A stretch of DNA of 64,000 bases from Paraburkholderia sp. PREW-6R (lineage in GTDB: Bacteria; Pseudomonadota; Gammaproteobacteria; Burkholderiales; Burkholderiaceae): the NCBI RefSeq assembly GCF_039621805.1, contig NZ_CP155074.1, positions 1,922,001-1,986,000 on the forward strand, read 5' to 3'. A model generated the notes under the pieces. It worked only from the letters and a program-made list of their open reading frames with translations, had not been told where the DNA came from and did no database searches. Positions within the stretch are counted from its first letter, which is position 1, and the number at the start of each line of letters is the position of its first letter. The translations under genes and the position numbers were made by a program. Shown here in pieces: positions 34,374 through 50,420 of the stretch.

Positions 34374-34389
34374 TGGCACAAGGTTTGCT
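34374..34389 (+). promoter_or_regulatory. Sigma-54 (RpoN) promoter candidate upstream of glgE
   Basis: TGGCACAAGGTTTGCT carries the invariant GG (-24) and GC (-12) with the required 10 bases between. It agrees with the consensus TGGCAC-N5-TTGC at all ten fixed positions. The expected start would be near 34400, about 230 bp before the glgE ATG, on the same strand. Confidence 0.6.
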
Positions 34390-34627
34390 GCGTCTACGCA
34401 ACAGTTCTGGCCGGTTGGCGCGTGCATCCAAGACGTCTCATGCCGCATTGGGGTTCATGCACCTCCCGCTGGCCAGCGGCGTGACGATCTTTGCACTACA
34501 TTGACCAGTACGCGCCCTCGCTTCACGCTGTGCGCGGTATCCGGCTTTGGAACTCTGGAAGCCCAATGAGCGCTGTGATCGCATGCCTTTGCATCCACAC
34601 CGCAGCAGGACAATCTGGAAACGACCG

Positions 34628-37600
34628 ATGGAATCTCCAAACGGGTACGCGCCGCGGATCTACTTTTTTCATTCACTTCTGGTTGGGCCACTCGATGCAT
34701 GGCCAGCGCAGTTCGCTCACGCGGCGGCGCTGGGCTTCGATCATGCGCTGATCGGCAGCCCGTTCGAGCCCGGACGGGCGGGACATGGGCAGGTGGTGGG
34801 CAATCATGCCCGCCTGCATCCCGTGTTCGAGGCACACGAGCCGGTCACTCAGGCCGTTAAATCGCTGACGGCCGCTGCAGGTCAGCAGGGCCTGACGGTG
34901 CTGGTCGATCTGGTGATCGACCGGATGGCCGCCGACGGCGCGCTGTATGCCGAGCATGCCGACTGGTTCCATCCATTCGAATCCGAAGAGGCGCGGCTCG
35001 ACCCGCGCCATGTGCATCGCGAAGATAACGTTGCGTATGCCAACTTCGACGACCCGGGCACGACCGACGCGCTCGTGGGCTGGTGGACGCAGCAATTGCT
35101 GACGCTCGCCGACGCCGGCGTGGGCGGCTTCCGGTTCGACTCGCCGCATCGGGTACCGGCCGAGGTCTGGCGCCGCCTGCGCGATGCGGTGCGTGCCAGC
35201 CACCCCAACCTGCGCTTTCTCGCCGCCACGCCCGGTCTCTCGCGTGACGATCTGCTCGGGCTGCAAGGCGCGGGCTTCGACAGCGTGTTTTCGTCGGTGC
35301 GCTGGTGGGACTTTCGCGCCAGCTGGATGGTGGAGGAACATGCCGCGCTTGCCCGTGTGGGTGCGCCGATCGCGTTTCCCGAAGCACCTTACGGCAATCG
35401 CCTCGTTTCCGAGCTGACCGATACTCATGACGCCACCATTGTCGAGCGAGCCTACCGCCGCGCGCTCTTCACGGCAGCCTCGATCGGCAGCGGCTGGATG
35501 ATGCCCATGGGTTTCGAATACGGCATCGGCGAACCGATGTCGCAGACGCGTGGCGACGCATCGCAATTTGCTTTGGCTTGTCAGTCGAAGCAATTCGATC
35601 TGACCGCGCCGATCGCGCATCTGAACGAGGTAGCAGGCAAAACGGGCGTGCTGCACGCAAACGGAGAGCTGCGCCCGCTCAGCGGTCCCGGCGCGCCTGC
35701 CGCCGTTCTGCTGCGCGCCAATCGGCCCGACGTGCGCGGCGCGGACGAAGCCATCCTCATCGCCATCAATCCTGAACTCGGCGCGCCGGTGCGCGTCGAT
35801 CCGGCGCGCTTCCTGAACGGCGTGCCCGGCAACTTCACGCGTTTCGTTCCGCTCGACGCGCCCGGTCACGTCACGCCGACCACCCTGACGCCATTCGCCC
35901 TTGCGCCCGGCGCGGTGCGTCTGTTCCGCGCGGTGGCCGAGAAGCCGATCCGTCTCGCGCCGCCGGTCGACAAATCGAACAGCAAGCGCAGCGGCCGCAA
36001 AACAGTGGTGGAAGCGATCAACGCGCCGCGCGTGGCCATCGAAAGCGTGACGCCGTCCGTCGACAACGGACGCTTTGCCGCGAAGCGCACGGTCGGCGAA
36101 CGCGCTGAGATTACCGCGGCGATCTTCGCCGAAGGTCACGACAAGATCGCCGCCGCGGTCGTCTGGCGCGCCGCGGACGAAACCGCGTGGCACGAAACCT
36201 TGATGACGCCCGCGCAGCCCGCCGGCCTAGACATCTGGAAAGCGCGCATTCCGCTCGAACGGATGGGCCGTTACGAGTTCACGGTGATCGCCTGGCGCGA
36301 CGACTTCGCGTCGCTCGTCGAGCATGTGCAGAAGAAGCTGAAAGCCGGCCAGACCGTCGAACTCGAACTGGACGAAGCGTCACATCTGTTTGCGCTCGTG
36401 CTCGCCGAAGTGGAAACGGTGGAAGGCGCGGTGACCGAACCGCTCGAACACATCGTCAAGGTGTTCACCAAGGCCGACCCCGACACCAAACTCGCGCTGC
36501 TGCTTGCGCCGACTACCGCGAAAGCAATGACCGCCGCGCGCCATCGGCCGTTCCTGAGCCGCGATCCGGTGGTCTACAAGATCGACGCCGAACGGACCGC
36601 CGCGCGCTTTGCAAGCTGGTACGAGATCTTCCCGCGTTCGATGAGCGACGACGAATCGCGCCACGGCACGTTTGCCGACGTCACCACCAAGCTGCCGCGC
36701 ATTCGCGACATGGGCTTCGACGTGCTGTATTTCCCGCCGATTCATCCGATCGGCGTGGCGAACCGCAAGGGGCGCAACAACACGCTGACCGCGCAACCGG
36801 GCGACGTCGGCAGTCCCTATGCGATCGGCGGCGCGGAAGGCGGCCACACCGCTGTGCACCCGCAACTCGGCACGCTCGACGACTTCAAGAAGATGCTCGC
36901 CGCTGCGCACGATCATGGCCTCGAAATCGCGCTCGACTTCGCAGTGCAGTGTTCGCCGGATCACCCGTGGCTGAAGGAGCATCCGACATGGTTCGCCTGG
37001 CGGCCCGACGGGACGCTGCGCTACGCCGAAAACCCGCCGAAGAAGTATCAGGACATCGTCAATCCGGACTTCTATGCGCACGACGCCAAGCCGGATCTGT
37101 GGCTCGCGCTGCGTGACGTGTTCCTGTTCTGGATCGACGCGGGTGTGCACATTTTCCGCATCGACAATCCGCATACCAAGCCGCTGCCGTTCTGGGAATG
37201 GGTGATCGGCGACATTCGTGCGCGCTTCCCCGACACGATTTTCCTTGCCGAGGCATTCACGCGTCCGCGCATGATGAACCGGCTGGGCAAGATCGGCTTC
37301 TCGCAGTCGTACACGTACTTTACGTGGCGCGAGACGAAGCGCGATTTCATCGAGTACATGACCGAACTCACGCAAACCGGCGCGCGCGACTCGTACCGGC
37401 CGAACTTCTTTGTCAACACGCCGGACATCAACCCGCGGCACTTGCAGTCGCAAGGTCGCACGGGTTTCCTGATCCGCGCCGCGCTGGCATCGACGCTGGC
37501 CGGTTTGTGGGGCGTGTACAGCGGCTTTGAACTATGCGAAGCCGCCGCGCTGCCGAACAGCGAGGAATATCTCGATTCCGAGAAGTATCAGTTGCGCGCG

Positions 37601-38064
37601 TGGGACTGGAATCGTCCCGGCAATATCGTCAACGAGATCAGTGCGCTGAACCGGATCCGCCGTGCGAACCCGGCGCTGCAAACGCATCTCGGCCTGACCT
37701 TCCTGACCGCGCACAACGACAACATCCTGTTCTTCGAGAAGGCGACCGAATCGCGCGACAACGTGATCATCGTCGCGGTCAATCTCGATCCGTATAACGA
37801 ACAGGGTGCGGACGTCGAATTGTCGTGGGAAACTTTCCAGAACTGGAATCTTCACGATCATGGCGCACTGGAAGTTACCGACCAGATGACCGGCGCGCGT
37901 TTCGAATGGCACGGCCGCTGGCAGCATATCCGGCTCGGATCGGGCCAGCCGTTTTCGATCTGGCGCATCGCGCCGCTTGGCGGCCTGCCCGCCGAGCGCC
38001 CCGATGAAGCCGACAGCGACTATCACGCAGACGCTGGCAACCCAACCACCACGGAAGGTGCGAC

Positions 38065-38068
<4 letters not shown>
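34628..38068 (+). CDS. glgE: GlgE maltosyltransferase with an N-terminal decayed GH13 domain
   Basis: GlgE transfers maltose from alpha-maltose-1-phosphate to the non-reducing end of alpha-1,4-glucan. The ordinary ~680-residue GlgE occupies residues ~467-1146. Catalytic residues are visible: nucleophile Asp846 in FRIDNPH, acid/base Glu875 in IFLAEAFTRP and Asp933 in NTPDINPRHL. Residues 1-465 form a second GH13-like barrel: GFRFDSPH (Asp171) and TDTHD (Asp268) are kept, but the acid/base position reads FLAATPG (Ala200). This half is probably not catalytic and may bind glucan. The ATG at 34628 has GGAA seven bases upstream. It overlaps treS by 4 nt. Confidence 0.93.
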
Positions 38069-43732
<5,664 letters not shown>

Positions 43733-43748
43733 TCGACGTGCTGTCAAG

Positions 43749-43785
43749 CGGGCGCGCGGCGTGCATTCGATGCGCCGCGCGCCCG
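43749..43785 (+). other. Perfect 13-bp hairpin between glgB and glgX
   Basis: CGGGCGCGCGGCG (43749-43761) and its exact complement (43773-43785) enclose an 11-nt loop, 17 bp after the glgB stop codon. It lacks a T run, so it is not a classical terminator. It could protect the upstream mRNA end or weaken read-through into glgX, which starts 52 bp later. Confidence 0.55.
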
Positions 43786-43836
43786 TTGCATGAAGACCCA
43801 CGATAGCGTTCAACAAACAGAACAGGAAGGGGAATC

Positions 43837-46056
43837 ATGTCGCATGCAATGCCCGACCGGCTTCTGCCCGGCTCGCCCTATCCGCTTGGCGCCAGCTGGG
43901 ATGGCCTCGGCGTGAATTTCGCGGTGTTTTCCGCGAACGCGCAAAAAATCGAGCTTTGCCTTTTCGATCCGACCGGCCGCAAGGAAATCCGCCGCTACGC
44001 ATTGCCTGAATGTACCGACGAAGTGTGGCATGGCTACCTGCCGAACGCCCATCCCGGCACCGCTTATGGCTTTCGCGCGCACGGACCCTATCAGCCGCAG
44101 CAAGGACACCGGTTCAATCCGCACAAGCTGTTGCTCGATCCGTATGCGCGCAAGCTGGTCGGCCAGTTCCGCTGGTCGGACGCGTTGTTCGGGTATCGCG
44201 TGCATTCGAATCGCGCGGACCTTTCCATCGACCGGCGCGACTCGGCGCCCGCCATGCCGAAGTGCGTGGTGATCGACGAAGCTTTCGACTGGTCGCATGA
44301 CAAGCGCCCGAATGTGCCGTGGGGCGAGACCATCGTCTATGAAACGCACGTGCGCGGCGCGTCGATGTTGCGTCCGGATCTGCGTCAGCATGAGCGCGGC
44401 ACGTTTGCCGCGCTGGCGTCGCCGGAGTTCATCGAGCACATGGTGAAGCTGGGCGTGACAGCCATCGAACTACTGCCGGTGCATGCGTTTCTGAACGACC
44501 GCTTTCTCGTGGAGCGCGGCCTGCGCAATTACTGGGGTTACAACACCGCGGCGTTTTTCGCGCCCGAGCCATCCTATCTGAGCACGCATCGGCTCGACGA
44601 AATGCGCATTGCCGTCCGGCAACTGCACGCGGCGGGCATCGAGGTGATTCTCGACGTGGTCTACAACCACACGTGCGAAGGCAGCGAGATGGGTCCGACC
44701 ATTTCGTGGCGCGGCCTCGACAACGCCAGCTATTACCGCCTGATTCCAGGCGACGAACGCCACCATATCAACGACACCGGCTGCGGCAACACCGTGAATC
44801 TGATGCACCCGCGCGTGCTGCAGATGGTGATGGACTCGCTGCGCTACTGGTCCACCGCGTTCAACATCGACGGCTTCCGTTTCGACCTCGGCGTGACGCT
44901 CGGACGCGAGCAGCATGGGTTCGATCCCGGCTCCGGCTTTTTCGACGCGTTGCGCCAGGACCCGATCCTGTCGCAACGCAAGCTGATTTCCGAACCGTGG
45001 GACATTGGCCCAGGCGGCTATCAGCTTGGCAATCATCCGCCAGGTTTTGGCGAATGGAATGACCGTTTCCGCGATACCGTGCGCCGTTTCTGGCGCGGCG
45101 ACGCCGGCTTGCGGCCCGATCTCGCGGCGCGACTCACCGGTTCGGCCGACCTCTTCAACCGGCGCTTCAGGAAGCCATGGGCATCGGTCAATTTTGTCAC
45201 GTCGCATGACGGTTTTACGTTAGCGGATGTGACCGCTTACGAGAAGAAGCACAACGAAGCCAATCGCGAAGGCAATAACGACGGCCACAACGAGAACTGC
45301 AGCCGCAATTGGGGCGTCGAGGGTCCGACCGATGATCCGGCCATTCTGGACACGCGCAAACGCGTAGCGCGCTCAATGATTGCCACACTGCTGATGGCGC
45401 TCGGCACGCCGATGCTGCTGGCCGGCGATGAATCGCTGCGCACGCAGAACGGCAATAACAACGCGTACTGCCAGGACAACGACATCTCGTGGATCGACTG
45501 GGAGCACGCCGCCGCGCCGGACGGCCAGCAAATGACGGCGTTCGTCGCGCGCGTGATTGCGCTGCGCAAGCAGCATCCGCTACTGCGCGAGACGCGTTTT
45601 CTGTTCGGCGATCGCGAAGTATTGCCGGGATTATTTGACGTCGGCTGGTTCGACGAACACGGCGACCCGCTCACGATCGAAGCATGGCAGGACCCGGAAG
45701 GCCGGGCATTCACGTTGCGCCGCGCCGGCCCAGGCCTGAACGGCGAAACGGAAGTATTGCTGATGATGCTCAACGCGTGCGATGGAACCATACGTTTCAC
45801 GCCTCCGGCGCCGCACCTGGAATGGCACGTGCTGTTAGACACTGCCGAACCAGAAAGCGCGCCGCGCCGGTTGGCGGTTCCAGCGATCGAAGTGGCTGCG
45901 CACGGGCTCGTGATGCTCGCCGCGCAACCGGTGGGAGAAGCGGATTGGCAGGCCGGCTGGAAAGCCGGCGCGCAGCATGGGCCGCGGTTGCTCACTGCGT
46001 TGCCGCCCGACCCTGGCGCGCATCCGCCTGCTAGCGACATGTCGCCGACCAGTTAG
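43837..46056 (+). CDS. glgX: Glycogen debranching enzyme (isoamylase type)
   Basis: Hydrolyses alpha-1,6 branches left by phosphorylase or maltodextrin enzymes. The protein is 739 residues. The CBM48 domain has GLGVNFAVFSANAQKIELCLFD near 24-45. In the GH13_11 barrel the nucleophile is Asp350 in GFRFDLGVTLGRE, the acid/base Glu386 in LISEPWDIGPGGYQLG and the third Asp in NFVTSHDGFTL. The insertion KKHNEANREGNNDGHNENCSRN is characteristic of GlgX. AGGAAGGGG is a strong ribosome site. With MalQ it returns branched glucan to linear maltodextrins usable by TreY. Confidence 0.96.
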   Translation: MSHAMPDRLLPGSPYPLGASWDGLGVNFAVFSANAQKIELCLFDPTGRKEIRRYALPECTDEVWHGYLPNAHPGTAYGFRAHGPYQPQQGHRFNPHKLLLDPYARKLVGQFRWSDALFGYRVHSNRADLSIDRRDSAPAMPKCVVIDEAFDWSHDKRPNVPWGETIVYETHVRGASMLRPDLRQHERGTFAALASPEFIEHMVKLGVTAIELLPVHAFLNDRFLVERGLRNYWGYNTAAFFAPEPSYLSTHRLDEMRIAVRQLHAAGIEVILDVVYNHTCEGSEMGPTISWRGLDNASYYRLIPGDERHHINDTGCGNTVNLMHPRVLQMVMDSLRYWSTAFNIDGFRFDLGVTLGREQHGFDPGSGFFDALRQDPILSQRKLISEPWDIGPGGYQLGNHPPGFGEWNDRFRDTVRRFWRGDAGLRPDLAARLTGSADLFNRRFRKPWASVNFVTSHDGFTLADVTAYEKKHNEANREGNNDGHNENCSRNWGVEGPTDDPAILDTRKRVARSMIATLLMALGTPMLLAGDESLRTQNGNNNAYCQDNDISWIDWEHAAAPDGQQMTAFVARVIALRKQHPLLRETRFLFGDREVLPGLFDVGWFDEHGDPLTIEAWQDPEGRAFTLRRAGPGLNGETEVLLMMLNACDGTIRFTPPAPHLEWHVLLDTAEPESAPRRLAVPAIEVAAHGLVMLAAQPVGEADWQAGWKAGAQHGPRLLTALPPDPGAHPPASDMSPTS

Positions 46057-46227
46057 GCCGCGGCATTCGTTGCAACAAACACGACAAGCATGCACGACGG
46101 GTGGCGTCGCGACAGGTCGGGTAACGCAAGAATATCGCACGCGAGCAGAGAAAAAACGCGGTCGATGGAAGGCGCTCCCGACACGTCAGACGCGGCCCGA
46201 CAAGCAAAAACCGAATGGTGAAGAATC

Positions 46228-48147
46228 ATGTCAGAAAGCCCGATTGATCCGCACGCGCATCATCATGCGCATTGCCTGCCGTTCGGCGCACAGTTGGTGG
46301 GCGCGGCCGGCGCGAAGCCGCGCACGCGGTTCCGTTTCTGGGCGCCGTCGTGCAAGAGCGTGCATGTGGATATCGAAAATGGTCCCGCCCAGGGCGCGCA
46401 CGAAATGACCTCCACTGGAAACGGCTGGTACGAAGCCACCGTGGATACCGGCGCCGGAACGTTGTACCGCTTCCGCCTCGACGGTGAGCATGCGGTACCC
46501 GATCCCGTATCGCGTTTCCAGCCCGATGACGTGCACGGTCCGAGTGAGGTGATCGACGCGCGCGCCTATCGCTGGGAACACACGAACTGGTCTGGCCGGC
46601 CGTGGCAGGAAACGGTGCTGTACGAATTGCACGTCGGCACCATGGGCGGTTATGCGGGCGTGCAGAAGCGCCTGCCGGAACTCGCGGCGCTGGGCGTGAC
46701 GGCCATCGAGTTGATGCCGTTGAACGATTTCCCCGGCAAGCACAACTGGGGCTATGACGGCGTGCTGCCCTATGCGCCCGACTCGGCCTATGGCCGTCCC
46801 GAAGAACTGAAAGCGCTGATCGACGCCGCGCACGGGCTCGGCCTGATGGTGTTTCTCGACGTGGTGTACAACCACTTTGGCCCGGACGGCAATTATCTCC
46901 ACGAATACGCGCGGACATTCTTCCGCGAGGGCACGCATACGCCGTGGGGTCCGGCGATCGATTTCGACCGCAGCGAAGTGAGCGATTTTTTCACGGACAA
47001 CGCGATTTACTGGATCAACGAATATCGGATCGACGGCCTGCGTTTCGACGCCGTGCATGCGATCGACAATCACCGCTGGCTGCGCGAGTTGTCGGATCGT
47101 ATCCGCGCGAAAGTGCAGCATGGCCGGCATGTGCACCTGGTGCTGGAAAACGAACACAACAGCGCAAGTCTGCTGGAGACGCATTTCGACGCGCAATGGA
47201 ACGACGACGCGCACAACACGCTGCACGTTTTGCTGACCGGCGAGACGGAAGGTTATTACCACGCGTATGAGGATCAACCGATTCGCCGGCTTGCGCGCGT
47301 GCTGTCCGAAGGCTTTGCCTATCAGGGCGACCCGTCGCCGATTCACGACGGCGCGCCGCGTGGCGAGCCGAGCGGGCACTTGCCGCCCACGTCGTTCGTG
47401 ATGTTTCTGCAAAACCACGATCAGGTGGGCAACCGCGCATTTGGCGAGCGGCTGCGCAAACTCACGTCCGACGACGCGCTGCGCGCCGCTACCGGCCTGT
47501 TGCTGCTGTCGCCGCAAATCCCGCTGCTGTTCATGGGCGAGGAATATGGGTCGACCCAGCCCTTCCTGTTCTTCACCGATTACACCGGCGACCTGGCCGA
47601 CGCTGTTCGCGAAGGACGACGCAAGGAATTTGCACGCTTTTCGTCGTTCAGCGACGAGAAGAAGCGCGCACAGATTCCCGATCCGAACGACGCGAAGACG
47701 TTCGCGTTGTCTTCGCCGCCCGAGTCGCCTCAAGCTCGCGCGCAGGACGACGAAGGTAAAGATCGGCTCGAGTGGTCGCACTTTTACCAGTCCGCGCTCG
47801 CGGTGCGCTCGAAGCTGATCACGCCGCGCCTTCAGCACAGCAAGTCGCTCGGCGCGACCGTGCTGGTCGCCCACGACGGCGGCGATGCGAACGCTCTGGT
47901 CGCGCGCTGGCAGCTGGGCGATGGCGAGACGTTGTCGATCGCGTTGAATCTGTCGAAGGAGAACGTGAAGTTTGCCGACGTGCCGGCCGGCAAAGTGATT
48001 TTTGAAACGCCGCCGCGCGTGCGCGAACAGATCGACGTCAACGTGTTGCCGTCCAATACGTTCGTTGCGTGGCTTACCGGCGACGTCTCCGACGACGCGA
48101 GCGGTCACGACGCGCGCATGGCCGGTCAACAGGAGCGCAACGCGTGA
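46228..48147 (+). CDS. treZ: Malto-oligosyltrehalose trehalohydrolase
   Basis: Cleaves trehalose from maltooligosyl-trehalose, the second step of the TreYZ route. The protein is 639 residues, with an N-terminal His-rich stretch (HAHHHAH, 9-15), then CBM48 (RTRFRFWAPSCKSVHVDIE). In the GH13_10 barrel the nucleophile is Asp274 in GLRFDAVHAI, the acid/base Glu307 in LVLENEHNSA, and Asp in FLQNHDQVGN completes the triad. A 171-bp gap from glgX suggests a separate or internal promoter, but none is obvious. It overlaps malQ by 4 nt (GTGA). Confidence 0.95.
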   Translation: MSESPIDPHAHHHAHCLPFGAQLVGAAGAKPRTRFRFWAPSCKSVHVDIENGPAQGAHEMTSTGNGWYEATVDTGAGTLYRFRLDGEHAVPDPVSRFQPDDVHGPSEVIDARAYRWEHTNWSGRPWQETVLYELHVGTMGGYAGVQKRLPELAALGVTAIELMPLNDFPGKHNWGYDGVLPYAPDSAYGRPEELKALIDAAHGLGLMVFLDVVYNHFGPDGNYLHEYARTFFREGTHTPWGPAIDFDRSEVSDFFTDNAIYWINEYRIDGLRFDAVHAIDNHRWLRELSDRIRAKVQHGRHVHLVLENEHNSASLLETHFDAQWNDDAHNTLHVLLTGETEGYYHAYEDQPIRRLARVLSEGFAYQGDPSPIHDGAPRGEPSGHLPPTSFVMFLQNHDQVGNRAFGERLRKLTSDDALRAATGLLLLSPQIPLLFMGEEYGSTQPFLFFTDYTGDLADAVREGRRKEFARFSSFSDEKKRAQIPDPNDAKTFALSSPPESPQARAQDDEGKDRLEWSHFYQSALAVRSKLITPRLQHSKSLGATVLVAHDGGDANALVARWQLGDGETLSIALNLSKENVKFADVPAGKVIFETPPRVREQIDVNVLPSNTFVAWLTGDVSDDASGHDARMAGQQERNA

Positions 48148-50420
48148 GCACCCGACGCCCCACCCCCAACAACACGATCGTCACACTCGCCACTCGCGCC
48201 GGCTTCGAGGTGGAGTGGGAGGACGCACATCGTAAAACGCAGCACGTGCCGGAGAAGACGCTCGCGGTGCTGCTCGAACGCATGGGTCTGCCCTGCGGCA
48301 ACGCCACCCAGATCAAGCAGAGCGCCGCCACGCTCGACGCCGAGTTGTCCGGCCGCAAGCTGCCGCCGCTGATGACCGGGGAAGTAGGCCGGGGCATCGC
48401 GTTGCCGGCCGCAGCGATCCGCTCTGGCAGCCACTACCGGATCGAACTGGAAAGCGGTTCGATCATCGACGGCCGCTTCACTGCGCCCAAAGGCGAAGAA
48501 GCTTTGCTCGCGCCGATCGACGAACCCGGGTATCACACGCTCGTCATCAACGATCATCGGATGACGCTCGCCATCGCACCACGCCGCTGCTACACCCCCG
48601 CCGATGCATGGCGAACGCTGCACGCGGACGATGCGCCCGACGCTGCCAGCGACGACCACGCCAAGCCCGACGCGCCGCCGCTTTGGGGCGTCGCCGCGCA
48701 ACTCTATGGCCTGCGACGCAATGGCGACGGCGGCATCGGCGACTATACGGCGCTCGCGCAGCTTGCCACCGGGAGTGTGAAACGCGGCGCGCACGCGCTA
48801 GCCGTGAGCCCGACACACGCCATGTTCAGCGCGGAGCCGCAGCGGTGCAGTCCGTATTCGCCGTCCTCGCGCTTGTGGTTGAACGTCACGCACATCGATC
48901 CGGCAGCCGTGTTCGGCGCGGAAGCGGTGCAAGCTGCGATCGAGTCGGCCGGCGGCGCGGACGACTGGTCGAAGCTCGAAGCCTCGCCGTTGATCGACTG
49001 GCCGAACGCCGTCGTGCTGAAGCTCAAGGTTTTGCGTGCGTTGTACGAAAAATTCTGCGAACAGGACCGCGCGCAAGACACGCCACGCGCGCTGGAGTTT
49101 CACGGCTTCTGCGAACGCAATGGACGCGCGCTGGAAGATCACGCGCGCTTCGAAGCGCTGCAGGCAACGCAACTTTCGCAGGAAGGCGGCAACGGGCACT
49201 GGCGCAACTGGCCGGAAGCGCTGCGCGATCCACGCAGTCCGGAAGTGGAAGCGTTCGCCGACGCCAATCGTCATGAGGTGGACTTTCATCTGTTTCTGCA
49301 GTGGCTGGCGGCAAAAGGTCTGTCGCATGCGCAGCACGCCGCGCGCGACGCGGGCATGGCCGTCGGCCTGATCGCCGATCTGGCCGTGGGCTGCGACAGT
49401 GCGGGCAGTCACGCGTGGTCGTATCGCGACGACATGCTGCAAGGCGTGTCGGTGGGCGCGCCGCCCGACCTGTTCAATCAGGCCGGGCAATCGTGGGGAC
49501 TCACCACGTTTTCGCCGCGCGCCATGCGCACGCAGGGCTTCTCCGCTTTCATCGACATGCTGCGCGCCGCGTTCGCCCATGCGGGCGGCATTCGCATCGA
49601 TCACATACTCGGGCTGCGTCGGCTGTGGCTCGTGCCGGACGGCGAGAGCGCGCGCAATGGCGCGTATTTGCGCTATCCGCTCGAAGACCTGCTGCGTCTG
49701 ATCGCGCTCGAATCGTGGCGCCATCGCGCGATCGTGATCGGCGAAGATCTCGGCACCGTGCCGCCTGGCTTTCGCGAACGACTCGAAGAACACGGCATTG
49801 CCGGAATTCGGGTGCTGTGGTTCGAAGGCGCGGAGGGCGGCAAGGGTTTCAAGCCGCCGCACGAATGGGACCGCAACGCCGTGGGCACTACCACCACGCA
49901 CGATCTGCCGACCGTCGCCGGCTGGTGGCAGGGCAGCGACATCACATGGCGCAACAAGATCGGGCAGACCATGAAGCGCGAAGACGGACGGGATGCGGAA
50001 GAAGCGGCGCAGGAAGAACGCGCCGACGACCGTGCGCTGCTATGGCAGGCGTTTCAGAAGGCCGGCGTCGCCGCGCCGGATGTAGGGACGCCGCCGCTGG
50101 ATCAGCCGCCCGTGGATGAGGCGCTCGCTTTCGTTGCCGCCACACCCGGACCGCTTGTGACCTTTCCGCTGGAAGACCTGCTCGCGCTGGTCGAACAGCC
50201 GAACCTGCCCGGTTCCATTGACGAGCACCCTAACTGGCGCCGTCGCATGAGCCTGTCCGTCGACGAACTGTTCGAGGACGACACGTTCTGTGACCGCCTG
50301 CGGGCCGTCGATCGCGCGCGCCGCGACGCGGCGACGGCCACGCACCCTTCTGATTCTGCTTCTTCTGTTTCCAAACCGGCTTCCTCTAACCACGCTTCTT
50401 CGGAGCCTGATACGCCATGA
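48144..50420 (+). CDS. malQ: 4-alpha-glucanotransferase (amylomaltase)
   Basis: Disproportionates maltodextrins, re-pooling short chains so that TreY and GlgB have substrates of useful length. The protein is 758 residues. It starts at the GTG overlapping the treZ stop, with AGGAG nine bases upstream; frames opening earlier are inside treZ. GH77 residues: nucleophile Asp486 in IRIDHILGLRRLW and acid/base Glu534 in IGEDLGTVPPG, followed by GIRVLWFE. A ~140-residue N-terminal part precedes the catalytic domain, as in other proteobacterial long-form MalQ proteins. The C-terminus is Ser/Pro/Ala-rich. It overlaps treY by 4 nt. Confidence 0.95.
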   Translation: MSTRRPTPNNTIVTLATRAGFEVEWEDAHRKTQHVPEKTLAVLLERMGLPCGNATQIKQSAATLDAELSGRKLPPLMTGEVGRGIALPAAAIRSGSHYRIELESGSIIDGRFTAPKGEEALLAPIDEPGYHTLVINDHRMTLAIAPRRCYTPADAWRTLHADDAPDAASDDHAKPDAPPLWGVAAQLYGLRRNGDGGIGDYTALAQLATGSVKRGAHALAVSPTHAMFSAEPQRCSPYSPSSRLWLNVTHIDPAAVFGAEAVQAAIESAGGADDWSKLEASPLIDWPNAVVLKLKVLRALYEKFCEQDRAQDTPRALEFHGFCERNGRALEDHARFEALQATQLSQEGGNGHWRNWPEALRDPRSPEVEAFADANRHEVDFHLFLQWLAAKGLSHAQHAARDAGMAVGLIADLAVGCDSAGSHAWSYRDDMLQGVSVGAPPDLFNQAGQSWGLTTFSPRAMRTQGFSAFIDMLRAAFAHAGGIRIDHILGLRRLWLVPDGESARNGAYLRYPLEDLLRLIALESWRHRAIVIGEDLGTVPPGFRERLEEHGIAGIRVLWFEGAEGGKGFKPPHEWDRNAVGTTTTHDLPTVAGWWQGSDITWRNKIGQTMKREDGRDAEEAAQEERADDRALLWQAFQKAGVAAPDVGTPPLDQPPVDEALAFVAATPGPLVTFPLEDLLALVEQPNLPGSIDEHPNWRRRMSLSVDELFEDDTFCDRLRAVDRARRDAATATHPSDSASSVSKPASSNHASSEPDTP

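Larger units (their letters stand above)
34152..34627. other. 476-bp leader region of the glgE operon
   Basis: No gene was recognised here. It holds a 15-bp palindrome (34270-34284) and a sigma-54-type promoter (34374-34389), listed separately. The GlgE frame is open back to 34547, but the part before 34628 has no ribosome site and no similarity. Transcription from the sigma-54 promoter would give a leader of about 230 nt. Confidence 0.6.

Noticed and set aside
46057..46227. Internal promoter upstream of treZ.
   Set aside because: A TTGCAA is present, but no -10 box at a suitable distance could be found.
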